Of a stretch of DNA of 60,663 bases, positions 34,584-43,992 are shown in pieces. Within the stretch, counting starts at the first letter, position 1. Every line of letters starts with the position of its first letter. Origin of the DNA: Cyanocohniella sp. LLY (GTDB taxonomy: Bacteria; Cyanobacteriota; Cyanobacteriia; Cyanobacteriales; Nostocaceae); assembly GCA_022241785.1 (NCBI GenBank), contig JAKOMP010000026.1:1-60663 (forward strand), written 5' to 3'. The notes under the pieces are model-generated. The model had not been told where the DNA came from. It searched no databases and saw nothing but the letters and a program-made list of their open reading frames with translations. A program made the translations under genes and the position numbers.

Positions 34584-35298
34584 AATCACCCCTAACGTTG
34601 ATTTTTCTTGTTTGACTTCTAGGGCAAAGCTAGCACTTCCCTTTTGTCTCATCACGTATAAACACGAATAAACACAGAAGAATGTTCTATCTGTGTTTCT
34701 GAATCAGCCTTGATTTCTCAGGCATCTAAATTCGTATTCCTCTTTACTCAAAATATCGACATCTCAGTATTTTTTCACTCTAACTAAAGGTGTACAATTG
34801 TTCATCCTGTTGATAGAGTTGATGTATGTAATGATTCTCTCACATAGTTTGAGCCGGATTCTATTTAAAAAAAATTGCATTTAATGAACCTGCTTTATAT
34901 TTCAGATTTTTTTGAGAAAAAAGTAACTTTATTACCAAATAAATACTGAAATAAGTAGGCAACACTATTTCTCACTAGGTTCAAAAAATAAAATTTAGCC
35001 TTGAAGGTGGGAAAATAACCTTAAATTATGATGTGTAACTAGCTTTTGCAGCTTTTTTATGCCGCACTCTAGCATAAGTACTTAAACAGCATGAATTACA
35101 CAAGGTTATAGTGAATGACACAAAACTTTAGTAATAAGTAGAACGACTTGAAAAAACCGAACTATGTAAAGTAATGTAAATTTACTGAAAATCAGTTTCT
35201 AGTCAGGACTTTAGTCCTGATTTGAGAACTTTAGTTCTCACTACAAACCTTTAATTATTTACTCGGTTCTACTTAACTGTAAATATTCTAGTAACTAA
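34584..35298. other. Gap upstream of susA, flanking the ISL3 insertion
   Basis: 715 bases with no gene. Two palindromes lie back to back at 35203-35220 (TCAGGACTTTAGTCCTGA) and 35223-35240 (TGAGAACTTTAGTTCTCA), members of a common cyanobacterial repeat. The susA promoter should be in the first 300 bases. Confidence 0.5.
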
Positions 35299-35306
35299 AA
35301 TAATTT

Positions 35307-36741
35307 GGTTCTTCGGTACTTGTTATGCTAAACTGTTAGCTAGACGTACTAAACAATTTTTAAAATGTGTATCAATAAATAGATAAAAGTGCTGCAACAA
35401 TTGACATATATAGAACATTCATTATTAACTATAAATACAGTTAAGAGTATTTTTAGTTAATTTTAGAGTTATGACTGGTAAAAGAGATATTAAAATTCTA
35501 ACAGAGCTTCTTGATTTAAGCGGTGTGAAAGTTATATCACATCGTCTTCATGTTGAAATTGGGATGATTTTACAAGTCGAACAAGAAAAGCCATTTAGTA
35601 TCTGCCCTAAATGTGGCACAACCAGCTATAAATTACATCAAAATCATAGACATATTATTAAAGACCTCCCTTTTGGAGGAAAAGAAGTATTTTTAGAAAT
35701 TAATAGACGGCAGTTTAAGTGTGAAGAATGTAAAAAACCTTTTAGTGAAGATTTGGATTTTGTAAAAAAGAAAAGAACTTATACAAAACGCCTTGCACAT
35801 AAAATCATACAAGAAGTTTTAGAAAATAATATTCATAGTGTAGCGTCAAAAGGTATAGTCACAAAAGACGAAATAGAAAGAATGCTAAAAGATGCTTCGG
35901 AAGAATTACCAAATTTAAAACCTATAAATTTAAAAAGATTGGGAATTGATGAAATAGCCCTAAAAAGAGGTCATGGTAATTACTGTGCGGTATTAGTTGA
36001 TTTAGAACAAGGTAAACTAATTACAATCTTAAGCGGACGAACACAAGAAATAATTAAACAAACCCTTATGGAGTGGGGAACAGAGGTTTTAGAAAATATA
36101 GAAGAAGTCAGTATAGATTTGTGGACTGGCTATAAAAAATTAGTAGCAGAATTAATGCCAAATGCTCAAGTAGTAGCCGATAGATTTCACGTAATGACAC
36201 AGATTAATAAAGAATTAGATACCCAAAGAAGAAGAGAAAAACGCAAAGTAGAAGATTTAATTAAAAAAGCAAATACCACAGAAAAATCTAAGTATGAAGA
36301 AATATTGACAGGGTTGAAGAATAGTAAATATCCCTTGCTTAAGAATGAAAATAAATTAAATGAGGAACAATTGAATAAACTGATTCAAGTTAAAGAGGTA
36401 TCGCCTATTTTGAAGGAGATGCACGAATTTAAAGAAAAGATTAGGAAAATTTTCAATAACACAAAGGATTGGTATTCGGCAACTTTTAAACTAGGTATTT
36501 GGTTATCGAAAGCTAAGAAATACTTCCCGAATAGTAACAATACTATTATTCGTTGGTTTAGTGAAATTGTCGCTTACTTTGATAATAGGACAACCAGCGG
36601 TACTGTTGAAGGAATTAATAACAAACTAAAGCTGATTAAACGTTTAGGGTATGGATTTAGAAACTTTGACAATTTCCGAATTAGATGCGTATTAAATTGG
36701 CATCCTATTTAACAGTTTAGCATAACAAGTACCGAAGAACC
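35307..36741 (+). mobile_element. Complete ISL3-family insertion sequence
   Basis: A 1435-base element with perfect 32-bp terminal inverted repeats (GGTTCTTCGGTACTTGTTAT at 35307 and its mirror ending at 36741). It is flanked by an exact 8-base target duplication AATAATTT (35299-35306 and 36742-36749), the length expected for ISL3 elements. It carries one intact transposase gene. Perfect ends, exact duplication and an open frame indicate a recent, probably still active, insertion into AT-rich DNA between susA and tRNA-His. Confidence 0.93.
35471..36712 (+). CDS. ISL3-family transposase
   Basis: A 413-residue transposase. An N-terminal zinc finger (CPKCG near residue 45 and CEECKKPF near residue 90) is followed by a helix-turn-helix-like region and the DDE domain: LGIDEIALKRGHGNY with the first Asp, SIDLWTGYKKLV with the second, VADRFHVM, and the Glu in TSGTVEGINNKLKLIKR. 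The codon use is unusually AAA/ATT-rich compared with neighbouring genes, which fits recent arrival. The frame is intact and ends inside the right inverted repeat. Confidence 0.92.
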   Translation: MTGKRDIKILTELLDLSGVKVISHRLHVEIGMILQVEQEKPFSICPKCGTTSYKLHQNHRHIIKDLPFGGKEVFLEINRRQFKCEECKKPFSEDLDFVKKKRTYTKRLAHKIIQEVLENNIHSVASKGIVTKDEIERMLKDASEELPNLKPINLKRLGIDEIALKRGHGNYCAVLVDLEQGKLITILSGRTQEIIKQTLMEWGTEVLENIEEVSIDLWTGYKKLVAELMPNAQVVADRFHVMTQINKELDTQRRREKRKVEDLIKKANTTEKSKYEEILTGLKNSKYPLLKNENKLNEEQLNKLIQVKEVSPILKEMHEFKEKIRKIFNNTKDWYSATFKLGIWLSKAKKYFPNSNNTIIRWFSEIVAYFDNRTTSGTVEGINNKLKLIKRLGYGFRNFDNFRIRCVLNWHPI

Positions 36742-36873
36742 AATAATTTTTTAATAGAATCAACAATCTATTTCCAAAAATTATCTGTAACATAATACTC
36801 AGAAATTACAAATAATTCCTGAGTATTCTAAATATGGTTGATTAAACCAAGGATAATTGTTGGAACCATAAGG

Positions 36874-36947
36874 GGCGAACGATGGGAATTGAACCCACGA
36901 ATGGTGGTACCACAAACCACTGCCTTAACCACTTGGCTACGCTCGCC
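36874..36947 (-). tRNA. trnH: tRNA-His (GTG)
   Basis: On the minus strand the sequence folds into a full cloverleaf. The anticodon stem GTGGT/ACCAC encloses loop TTGTGGT, anticodon GTG. The T arm has GTTCAAT. With the encoded extra G(-1) at 36947 pairing with C73 at 36874, the histidine identity is supported. CCA is not encoded (CCT follows). The flanking ISL3 element ends about 130 bases away. Confidence 0.93.
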
Positions 36948-37081
36948 ATCAACTTTACTCAATGCTCATTATAGCACTTGTTTTGTAAATTGATCCAAAT
37001 TTTTTTTTTCTGCCAGGAACGGACTTTGTAACTGGGCAGTCTTTGGAGTTCAATGATTATAGCAAATCTCAGTTAGGGAAA

Positions 37082-37462
37082 ATGAAAGTACTGAATATTG
37101 TGGCATATGCAGGAGCCGCCGGACTAGCAGTCTTAGGTGTGACTATGGCTAAAACTAATCCCAATCAGTCTGAATACGAAGAATATGCTGTTGAAAGGCT
37201 CACCCAATACTTAAAACAGGATGTTTGCCAAAAAACATCAAATTTCTTCGAGAATTTAATCAATTCCCAATGTGAAAGGCTGGTAGAACAAGCTAATCCG
37301 CAAATGAGGGAAATATTGTCACGGACTACGGAAAAGCAAAATCTGATTGTTTTTAGTATTTACACTACGGATTTAAGACTGAGTTCCTTGTTACCTGCGT
37401 ACCGATTTCAAACAGTGGGGGCATTTAATAACTTTTATACTTACACGGCTGAGGAGCAATAA
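37082..37462 (+). CDS. DUF4359 family protein
   Basis: A 126-residue protein from ATG 37082, preceded by AGGGA; a TTG at 37043 would add 13 residues. One N-terminal hydrophobic helix (IVAYAGAAGLAVLGVTMA) precedes a soluble domain with NPNQSEYEEYAVERLTQYL and two cysteines (DVCQ and SQCERL), the DUF4359 pattern of cyanobacteria. Function is unknown; it is probably anchored to a membrane. The kinase gene follows after 47 bases. Confidence 0.72.
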   Translation: MKVLNIVAYAGAAGLAVLGVTMAKTNPNQSEYEEYAVERLTQYLKQDVCQKTSNFFENLINSQCERLVEQANPQMREILSRTTEKQNLIVFSIYTTDLRLSSLLPAYRFQTVGAFNNFYTYTAEEQ

Positions 37463-37509
37463 GCCCAGAATTGGGAATACTAATCGTAAGCCCAAAACTC
37501 CACATTGTC

Positions 37510-38847
37510 ATGAAACTCTGTCCCCACATTGGCTGTCTGTATCCACAAAATCCCGATACAGCACAAATATGTACAAGATGTAGTGGAAATTTATTGCTGC
37601 AAGACCGCTATTACTTACTTGATTGTCTAGGACGCGGGGGCTTTGGCAGAACTTTTTTAGCTGTGGATAAACACCTTCCCTCCAAACCCAGGTGTGTCAT
37701 CAAACAATTCTATTTTCCAGAAGAAGATCAAGAAAGCTTTTACAAGGCAGGGGAATTATTTCGTCAGGAAGCAATTCATCTTCATAAGTTGCAGCATCAC
37801 CAAATCCCCAAACTACTAGGATACTTTGAACAAGAGCAACATCTGTATTTGGTGGAAGAATTCATCGCCGGACAAACCTTGGCAGAGGAACTGCAACAGC
37901 AAGGAGTTTTTAACGCATCCCAAATTGGGGAATTACTCCAAAATTTGTTGCCAGTACTGCAATTTATTCATGACCAAAAAGTCATCCATCGGGATATTAA
38001 GCCGGCAAATATTATGCGCCGCGTTCCCCAAGGAGATTTAGTGTTAATTGACTTTGGAGTGGCTAAACAGGTCACTGCTACAGCATTGTTACATACAGGT
38101 ACAACCATAGGTAGCCCCGAATATATTGCTCCTGAACAAACACGGGGTAGAGCTATGCCAGCTAGCGACCTCTACAGTTTGGGTGTTACTTGTATTCATT
38201 TATTAACGGGGATTTCTCCTTTTGATTTGTTTGATGTGATTAGCGATCGCTGGGTATGGCGTGACTATATATTGAATGAAAATCGCTTAAGCCATGCACT
38301 CGGTCAAATTCTTGATAAACTCCTGCACAATGCCCTTTCCCAACGTTACCAATCAGCGGCGCAAGTGCTGGAAGCGCTAAATGTAGCTACACAACAGCCG
38401 GATACTTTAGAAGTAGAAGTTGATTACAGCCAATTACGCGACTTACTGGCTTTGAGGAAATGGCAACAAGCAGACCAAGAGACTTGGGCGGTAATGTGTC
38501 AAGCACTCTCGAAACCCATTGGCAGCTATCTGTTTTGTGGTGACTTGAAAAAATTACCGGATGAGATTTTACAGACAATTGACCAATTGTGGATGCAGTA
38601 TAGCCAAGGAAAGTTTGGGTTTAGCATCCAAAAGCAAATTTACGAAAGCGTTGATGGTGACTACGGTCGGTTTTGCGCTGCCATTGGCTGGAATGTGCAT
38701 AACTCCAGTCCTCGCTTCTTTTTTCATTGGTCAGCCCCTCTAGGACACCTACCTTCACGGATTTGGGCTGGTGGTACTCAGTGGTGGCAGCATACTCAGG
38801 TTTTAGTCTCCAAGTTGCCAACCTGTTACGCTAAAAATAGCTACTGA
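37510..38847 (+). CDS. Serine/threonine kinase with C-terminal GUN4 domain
   Basis: A 445-residue protein from ATG 37510. The N-terminus has a four-cysteine ribbon (Cys4, 9, 21, 24: CPHIGC and CTRC). The kinase domain has GRGGFGRTF, the catalytic loop HRDIKPANIM with Asp162 and DFGVAK with Asp181, so it should be active. From about 304 to 440 lies a GUN4 domain (DYSQLRDLLALRKWQQADQE, DGDYGRFCAAIGW, FFFHWSAPLGHLPSRIW), which binds tetrapyrroles in chlorophyll synthesis. The combination suggests tetrapyrrole-responsive phosphorylation. The next two genes make siroheme precursors, which may be meaningful. Confidence 0.88.
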   Translation: MKLCPHIGCLYPQNPDTAQICTRCSGNLLLQDRYYLLDCLGRGGFGRTFLAVDKHLPSKPRCVIKQFYFPEEDQESFYKAGELFRQEAIHLHKLQHHQIPKLLGYFEQEQHLYLVEEFIAGQTLAEELQQQGVFNASQIGELLQNLLPVLQFIHDQKVIHRDIKPANIMRRVPQGDLVLIDFGVAKQVTATALLHTGTTIGSPEYIAPEQTRGRAMPASDLYSLGVTCIHLLTGISPFDLFDVISDRWVWRDYILNENRLSHALGQILDKLLHNALSQRYQSAAQVLEALNVATQQPDTLEVEVDYSQLRDLLALRKWQQADQETWAVMCQALSKPIGSYLFCGDLKKLPDEILQTIDQLWMQYSQGKFGFSIQKQIYESVDGDYGRFCAAIGWNVHNSSPRFFFHWSAPLGHLPSRIWAGGTQWWQHTQVLVSKLPTCYAKNSY

Positions 38848-38864
38848 GAGTTACACATTTACTC

Positions 38865-39578
38865 ATGACATCTGCATATTTACTGGTATCCCACGGCAGT
38901 CGTGACCCACGCCCAGAAGTTGCTATGCAGCAATTAGCAGGGTTGGTATCTCATAAACTGGGCAATACGAAACATTTGGTAGAAATAGCTGCTCTGGAAC
39001 TGAAACCTGAGCCTTTGCATCAGCAGATTAAATTATTTGCCCACAATAGTTTAGCCTTGGGGTGCGATCGCTTGAAAGTGATCCCGTTATTTCTCCTACC
39101 GGGTGTCCATGTGATGACAGATATTCCCGTGGAAATGGCCCTGGCACAACAAGCATTAGGTAAAGATATTATCCTTGACCTGCAACCACACTTAGGTATT
39201 CATCCTGGTTTGGTGACATTGTTGGCCCAGCAAATGGCTAATATGAAAGCTGAGACAACAATTTTATTAGCTCATGGTAGCCGTCGTCCTGGTTCTTTAC
39301 AGCCAATAGAAACCATCGCTGCCAAATTGGGAGCCGTGACTGCTTATTGGGCTGTAGCTCCTAGTTTAAAATCTCGAATCCCAGAGCTTGTGGCTGCTGG
39401 CAAGAGGGAAATGGCGATTTTGCCCTACTTTCTATTTACAGGTGGCATAACTGATGCGATCGCTCAGTCCGTAGAAACGCTAAAATTACAATTTCCCACT
39501 GTGACTTTCCAACTGGCAGAACCTTTGGGAGCAAGTGCAGAATTAGCTGAGATAATCGGGGATTTGATACATACATGA
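38865..39578 (+). CDS. Sirohydrochlorin chelatase (SirB/CbiX type)
   Basis: A 237-residue protein with two CbiX-like halves. The first, LLVSHGSRDPRPEVAM, carries the metal-site His; LPGVHVMTDIP follows. The second, ILLAHGSRRPGSLQ, repeats the motif, so this is the long two-domain form. It inserts iron (siroheme) or cobalt (cobalamin) into sirohydrochlorin. Its stop overlaps the cobA start by 4 bases, which marks an operon for the siroheme branch used by nitrite and sulfite reductases. Confidence 0.88.
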   Translation: MTSAYLLVSHGSRDPRPEVAMQQLAGLVSHKLGNTKHLVEIAALELKPEPLHQQIKLFAHNSLALGCDRLKVIPLFLLPGVHVMTDIPVEMALAQQALGKDIILDLQPHLGIHPGLVTLLAQQMANMKAETTILLAHGSRRPGSLQPIETIAAKLGAVTAYWAVAPSLKSRIPELVAAGKREMAILPYFLFTGGITDAIAQSVETLKLQFPTVTFQLAEPLGASAELAEIIGDLIHT

Positions 39579-40354
39579 GCCGCACAGATCAACAGGGGCA
39601 AGGGTGTTTGGGTAAGGTTTATTTAATAGGTGCGGGGCCAGGAGATCCAGGGTTAATGACCCTCAAGGGTAAGGGTTTATTAGAATGTGCAGATGTAGTT
39701 ATCTATGATGCCTTGGTGAGTCCAGCAATTTTGGAGATGATTAATCCCCAAGCTGAAAAAATCAACGCTGGTAAGCGCATGGGGCGACATTCATTATTAC
39801 AAGAAGAAACCACCCACCTGTTAATTGAAAAAGCCCAGGATCATGCAATAGTGGTGCGACTTAAGGGCGGTGACCCGTTTATGTTTGGTCGTGGTGGCGA
39901 AGAAATGGCAGATTTAGTCCAAGCTGGGATATCTGTAGAAGTTGTGCCAGGAATTACATCTGGCATTGCCGCGCCTGCCTATGCGGGTATACCTTTAACC
40001 CATCGATTGCATAGTTCTTCTGTGATTTTTGTCACTGGGCATGAGTCGGCAGGTAAGTATAGACCGAAGGTAAATTGGCAGGCGATCGCCCACGGTTCAG
40101 AAACCATTGTCATTTACATGGGCATTCACAATCTACCTTACATTGTGGAACAGTTAAGTCAAGCTGGGCTGAGTGAAAATACACCCATTGCCTTGGTGCG
40201 CTGGGGTACACGACCAGAACAAGAAGAATTAATAGGGACATTGCAGACAATTATTCCGCAAGTCGAAAAAACAGGATTTAGTGCGCCTGCGATCGCAGTA
40301 ATTGGTTCAGTAGTAAATATGCACAGTATTTTATCTGGTTGTCGTCCAGTATAA
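39575..40354 (+). CDS. cobA: Uroporphyrinogen-III C-methyltransferase (SUMT)
   Basis: A 259-residue SAM-dependent methyltransferase with VYLIGAGPGDPGLMTLKG at residues 15-32, VVRLKGGDPFMFGRGGEE in the middle, and PGITSGIAAPAYAGIPLTHR, the standard SUMT motifs. It converts uroporphyrinogen III to precorrin-2. There is no CysG-type oxidase/chelatase fusion; the chelatase is the upstream gene, overlapping by 4 bases. Confidence 0.93.
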   Translation: MSRTDQQGQGCLGKVYLIGAGPGDPGLMTLKGKGLLECADVVIYDALVSPAILEMINPQAEKINAGKRMGRHSLLQEETTHLLIEKAQDHAIVVRLKGGDPFMFGRGGEEMADLVQAGISVEVVPGITSGIAAPAYAGIPLTHRLHSSSVIFVTGHESAGKYRPKVNWQAIAHGSETIVIYMGIHNLPYIVEQLSQAGLSENTPIALVRWGTRPEQEELIGTLQTIIPQVEKTGFSAPAIAVIGSVVNMHSILSGCRPV

Positions 40355-40409
40355 ATCAGTTACTCATCAGCAGATTCTAGAATAATTAGCCTGATTTTTC
40401 ACGTCATGT

Positions 40410-40513
40410 GGAAAAGTCCACGGAAAATCTAACTTCCAAACCAGTAATTCAAAGTCTCTCTCCTGCCAGGAGAGAGATTTAAAGAGAGGTTTTCCAGATA
40501 CCGTGAAAAGTTA
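40410..40513 (-). repeat. Family B palindromic repeat, copy 2
   Basis: On the minus strand it starts TAACTTTTCACGGTATCTGG and ends TTTTCCGTGGACTTTTCC, matching 25978-26115. The central hairpin CTCTCTCCTG/CAGGAGAGAG is intact here, whereas the other copy has an insert at that place. Confidence 0.65.
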
Positions 40514-40537
40514 GAATAGTTATCAATAACTGATTAC

Positions 40538-41059
40538 TTACTCAAATAATCGGAAATAAGGGTAGCGCACAGGCACTCCAGGCTCTTTTTCCAAATCGAA
40601 ATTAATCACTTCCCAACAAGAATCTTCTGAGGAGTCTGGACTAAACTCCACAGGTAACCCGTATAAACGTGCATAGCTAGCTTCTGGTTGTCCAGAACGC
40701 CAAGGTGTGCTGCGTTCTAAATAGCCACTCATTAATTCCTGATAACGTGACGCAATAATTACGCGTGTTGCTCGGTAACCTTGAGTGTAGAGCTTATCGA
40801 GTGCCTCGTGGATCTCAAATCGAATCCCATCGGGATGGGTATGCTGTCTATACCATTCATTATTCCATCTTCGCCAATGACGCCCTGACTGTAGATGAAC
40901 TAACTCTCCATTTTTAGGATTAGCTTCAAAAGCGCCATGACGGGGACATAAATAGGTATCTGTAAGTGTCAAAGCCGGAATAGTCTGGCGACAATGGGGA
41001 CATTGAATGTCGGGGCCAAACATAGGGTACTGCAAGCCTGGATTCATCATGAAGTGCAT
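40538..41059 (-). CDS. TIGR02652-like conserved cyanobacterial protein
   Basis: A 173-residue protein with an N-terminal metal-binding ribbon (CPHCRQTIP and LCPRHGAF) and a conserved C-terminal part with HWRRWNNEWY, RATRVIIASRYQELM and GVPVRYPYFRLFE. I recognise it as the cyanobacterial TIGR02652 family, for which no function is known. The start is ATG 41059 or one of the next in-frame Met codons (residues 4-5). Confidence 0.75.
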   Translation of the reverse strand: MHFMMNPGLQYPMFGPDIQCPHCRQTIPALTLTDTYLCPRHGAFEANPKNGELVHLQSGRHWRRWNNEWYRQHTHPDGIRFEIHEALDKLYTQGYRATRVIIASRYQELMSGYLERSTPWRSGQPEASYARLYGLPVEFSPDSSEDSCWEVINFDLEKEPGVPVRYPYFRLFE

Positions 41060-41288
41060 ACAAACATAATTTTGTCTTCACCAGCATCAAAGGGTTGGAT
41101 TTTACACTTCGGCTCCTCCACTTTGAGGAACTTGCTCACTGTTGCAAGGACACAGTGTTGACTCAAGAACAACATCACTCATATCTTCCTCAGTCTAGAG
41201 ACTTGACATCGTGATATCCTGGTTGTGCAACCAGCCTCAAAGTTAAGAGTTTCTCCAGTGTTCCTGGGTACCATATTTTTATTCTATC

Positions 41289-41813
41289 GTGTCTACCGCT
41301 TCTTACTGGCCATCTGTTGATTTTTCTCAAGCCGCCTTCGTTGCCGCTAACGCTGTTGTCATAGGTTCGGTAAACATCAAAGCCGGAGCCAGTATCTGGT
41401 ATGGAGCAGTAGTTAGGGGAGACGTGGAACGTATTGAGATCGGTGAGTGTACAAATATTCAGGATGGAGCGATTCTACATGGTGACCCAGGTTTACCAAC
41501 AATTTTAGAGGATCATGTCACCGTAGGTCATCGCGCTGTGGTACATTCTGCTTACATTGAACGTGGCAGCTTAATTGGCATTGGTGCAGTCATTTTAGAT
41601 GGGGTCAGAGTCGGTACTGGTAGCATTATTGGTGCTGGCGCAGTCGTGACTAAAGATATCCCCCCCTTGTCCCTTGTCGTTGGTGTGCCAGGTAAGGTGT
41701 TAAGGCAAGTGACAGACCATGAAGCCACAGAACTCATCGAACACGCCGAACGTTACAAAAAGTTAGCATTGGTTCATGCTGGCAAGGGGAGTGATATCGG
41801 CTTTCACTCTTAG
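41289..41813 (+). CDS. Gamma-carbonic-anhydrase-like hexapeptide protein
   Basis: A 174-residue left-handed beta-helix protein. Hexapeptide repeats run from residue 15 to 130. The gamma-CA landmarks are present: WYGAVVRGDVERIEIGE, NIQDGAILHGD with the first zinc His, and VGHRAVVHSA with the other two. These three histidines suggest zinc binding, but activity is often absent in such homologs. The start codon is GTG 41289. The nearby short psbY is on the same strand but separated by 164 bases. Confidence 0.82.
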   Translation: MSTASYWPSVDFSQAAFVAANAVVIGSVNIKAGASIWYGAVVRGDVERIEIGECTNIQDGAILHGDPGLPTILEDHVTVGHRAVVHSAYIERGSLIGIGAVILDGVRVGTGSIIGAGAVVTKDIPPLSLVVGVPGKVLRQVTDHEATELIEHAERYKKLALVHAGKGSDIGFHS

Positions 41814-41977
41814 GGACTGGGAACTAGTGACTGGGAGAAAGAAATATGACCAATAAACAACTAATAATTTAACGATTCTTTACAAATTGGTCTGGCAAAA
41901 ATGACCAATTAAGCTAAAAATAAAAATGAGAGTAGTTGACAAAACTTTAATTTCTACTTAACAAAGGGGTTCTAGAT

Positions 41978-42103
41978 ATGGATATCGATTACCGGATTGC
42001 GATCGTTTTTGCACCTGTAGCCATTGCTGCTGGTTGGGCTGCGTTTAACATTGGTGCTGCTGCTTTAAGACAAATTCAAGGCTTTTTGAACAAAGAAGCC
42101 TAA
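41978..42103 (+). CDS. psbY: Photosystem II protein PsbY
   Basis: A 41-residue single-span protein starting [20 protein letters not shown], with [16 protein letters not shown] in the second half, the PsbY (Ycf32) pattern. It is a peripheral subunit near cytochrome b559 in the thylakoid membrane. AAGGGG lies 8 bases before the ATG and is a good ribosome site. A hairpin terminator follows the stop. It is easily missed by gene callers because of its size. Confidence 0.9.
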   Translation: MDIDYRIAIVFAPVAIAAGWAAFNIGAAALRQIQGFLNKEA

Positions 42104-42127
42104 ATTTAGTTAACTTCAGCAATCATG

Positions 42128-42164
42128 AACCGGCTGTTTCCCTCACCAGAAGCAGTCGGTTTTA
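42128..42164 (+). terminator. Terminator downstream of psbY
   Basis: AACCGGCTG pairs with CAGTCGGTT (one mismatch-like G-T) around a 16-base loop, followed by TTTATT. It separates psbY from folC. Confidence 0.6.
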
Positions 42165-42209
42165 TTGATTTTAGACATCTCCCCTTGTCCCCCCATATCT
42201 CCACGTCCA

Positions 42210-43442
42210 TTGGATATCAACTCTTTACTACAACCCTTTCAACATTTCGGAGTTCATCTGGGGCTGTCGCGCATTGTCAAAGTGTTGGCAAATCTGGGCA
42301 ACCCCCATCACCAAGTGCCAGTAATTCACGTTGCTGGGACTAACGGAAAAGGTTCGGTTTGTGCCTATCTTTCCTCAGTACTTACCGAAGCTGGTTATCG
42401 TACAGGACGTTATATTTCTCCCCATTTAATTGACTGGACGGAACGCATTTGCATCAATGAACAGCCCATAGCCTCTGAGGACTTGGGTAAATTATTACAG
42501 CAAGTCCAAGCAGCAATTCAATCTGATGACGAGTACCCGACTCAATTTGAAGTCATTACCGCAGCTGCTTGGTTATATTTTGCTCAACAGCAAGTTGATG
42601 TAGCAATTATAGAAGTGGGACTGGGAGGGCGTTTAGATGCGACGAATGTGTGTGAACAGCCTTTAGTAACAATAATTACATCTATTAGCCGTGAACATTG
42701 GCAGCAATTAGGCCCTACTGTGGCTGATATTGCCAGAGAAAAAGCAGGTATTCTCAAACCAGGGTGTCCGGCGGTGGTGGGACAATTGCCAGCAGATGCG
42801 GAAACAGTAGTGCGATCGCGCGCTCAAGAATTACAATGCCCATATATTGCGCCTCAACCTGCTCGTCAAATCGCTCCAGGATGGGCTGAGTATGAATCAA
42901 TTCAATATCCTTTGCCGTTGGCTGGACAAATTCAATTAACTAATTCAGCTTTGGCTTTAGCTGCTTTGGAAATTTTGCAAAAACAAGGTTGGGTGATTTC
43001 TCCAGAGGCTATTATCAACGGTATGGGGAAAACTCAATGGCCGGGGCGAATGCAATGGGTGACTTGGAAAGACCAAAAATTATTAATTGATGGCGCACAC
43101 AACCCAGCCGCAGCTCAAGCACTCAGAAATTATGTAGATAGTTTAGATATCCAGAAGTTAACTTGGGTTATGGGGATGCTGTCTACAAAAGAGCATACTG
43201 ATATTTTTCAAGCTTTACTGCGACCAAATGATCAATTATATTTAGTTCCAGTACCCGATCATAGTTCAGCTGACACAGGAGAATTGGCAAAGTTAGCTAG
43301 TAAAGTTTGTCCAGCATTGGGATTTGTCAGTACGTATTCAGATTTATCATCAGCGTTAACAGCGGCTTGTGATTCTACAGATAATTTAGTAGTTTTATGT
43401 GGTTCTTTATATTTAATTGGGCATTTTTTAGGCACTAAATAA
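42210..43442 (+). CDS. folC: Folylpolyglutamate/dihydrofolate synthase
   Basis: About 410 residues. It has the Mur-ligase fold with ATP loop HVAGTNGKGSVCAYLSS, IEVGLGGRLDATNVCEQP and the carbamylated-Lys region AREKAGILKPGCP; DGAHNPAAAQALR is the C-terminal domain signature. It adds glutamate to dihydropteroate/folates. The open frame can begin at TTG 42165, but that stretch (SPCPPISPRP) is low-complexity; TTG 42210, giving a MDINSLLQPF start, is preferred. A hairpin (CCGAG/CTCGG) sits right after the stop. Confidence 0.9.
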   Translation: MDINSLLQPFQHFGVHLGLSRIVKVLANLGNPHHQVPVIHVAGTNGKGSVCAYLSSVLTEAGYRTGRYISPHLIDWTERICINEQPIASEDLGKLLQQVQAAIQSDDEYPTQFEVITAAAWLYFAQQQVDVAIIEVGLGGRLDATNVCEQPLVTIITSISREHWQQLGPTVADIAREKAGILKPGCPAVVGQLPADAETVVRSRAQELQCPYIAPQPARQIAPGWAEYESIQYPLPLAGQIQLTNSALALAALEILQKQGWVISPEAIINGMGKTQWPGRMQWVTWKDQKLLIDGAHNPAAAQALRNYVDSLDIQKLTWVMGMLSTKEHTDIFQALLRPNDQLYLVPVPDHSSADTGELAKLASKVCPALGFVSTYSDLSSALTAACDSTDNLVVLCGSLYLIGHFLGTK

Positions 43443-43584
43443 TCCGAGAGGCTCGGATACTCAAAGCGAACACATCTTAATTGTTAATAATATTTGAAAA
43501 TGAAATTAAATTATCTAGAGTTCAGAAATTCCTTTCATATCTATGATATGAAAGGAATTAGAGCTGTACACTCAGATCCTTACT

Positions 43585-43770
43585 CTAATTCTTTATTGTT
43601 GGTGAAACGCTTGGGACAGGTAATGTTCGCTCTTGCTGAGAACTTGTTAATCCCAAGTATCCCAGGAGGAGAATCACTCCAATCAAGGCAACGATTTGAA
43701 GACTCTTTTCTATTTGAATGAAACTACGTACCAACTTATCCATTAGACTTTGCCTAACTTTCAATAACAC
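43585..43770 (-). CDS. Possible small membrane protein
   Basis: Up to 61 residues; an AGGAG lies just before the start region, and the clean ATG (MDKLVRSFIQIEK) gives 52 residues from 43743. One membrane span (LQIVALIGVILLLGYLG) is followed by a short Ser/Pro-rich tail. It looks protein-like but matches no family known to me. A longer plus-strand frame overlaps it and is less convincing. Confidence 0.35.
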   Translation of the reverse strand: MLLKVRQSLMDKLVRSFIQIEKSLQIVALIGVILLLGYLGLTSSQQERTLPVPSVSPTIKN

Positions 43771-43803
43771 TCCTATGATAGTTCATACCAATTCACACTC
43801 TTA

Positions 43804-43853
43804 GCCTACGGCACGCTTCCGCGTTAAGCGCAGCCATGCCCATCAGGGCTTTA
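43804..43853 (+). repeat. Family D dispersed repeat
   Basis: GGCACGCTTCCGCGTTAAGC followed by GCAGCCATGCCCATCAGGGC. Similar to 12655-12705 and, inverted, 6609-6671. Confidence 0.55.
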
Positions 43854-43992
43854 AGCAATTAAAAAACTTAGATACAGCAACGCTTTTAGGGTTTACATTT
43901 CAATACCTTTGCCAAAATAAGAGCCTAGATTAATTTTGGCAAAAGTGGCAAAATCAAGCATACATAAGCGTTTTAATGAAAAGGTAGTTTGT

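Noticed and set aside
41936-41964. TTGACA-N17-TAACAA promoter for psbY
   Set aside because: Spacing is ideal but the -10 box is poor and the implied start would fall almost at the ATG, leaving no room for the ribosome site.
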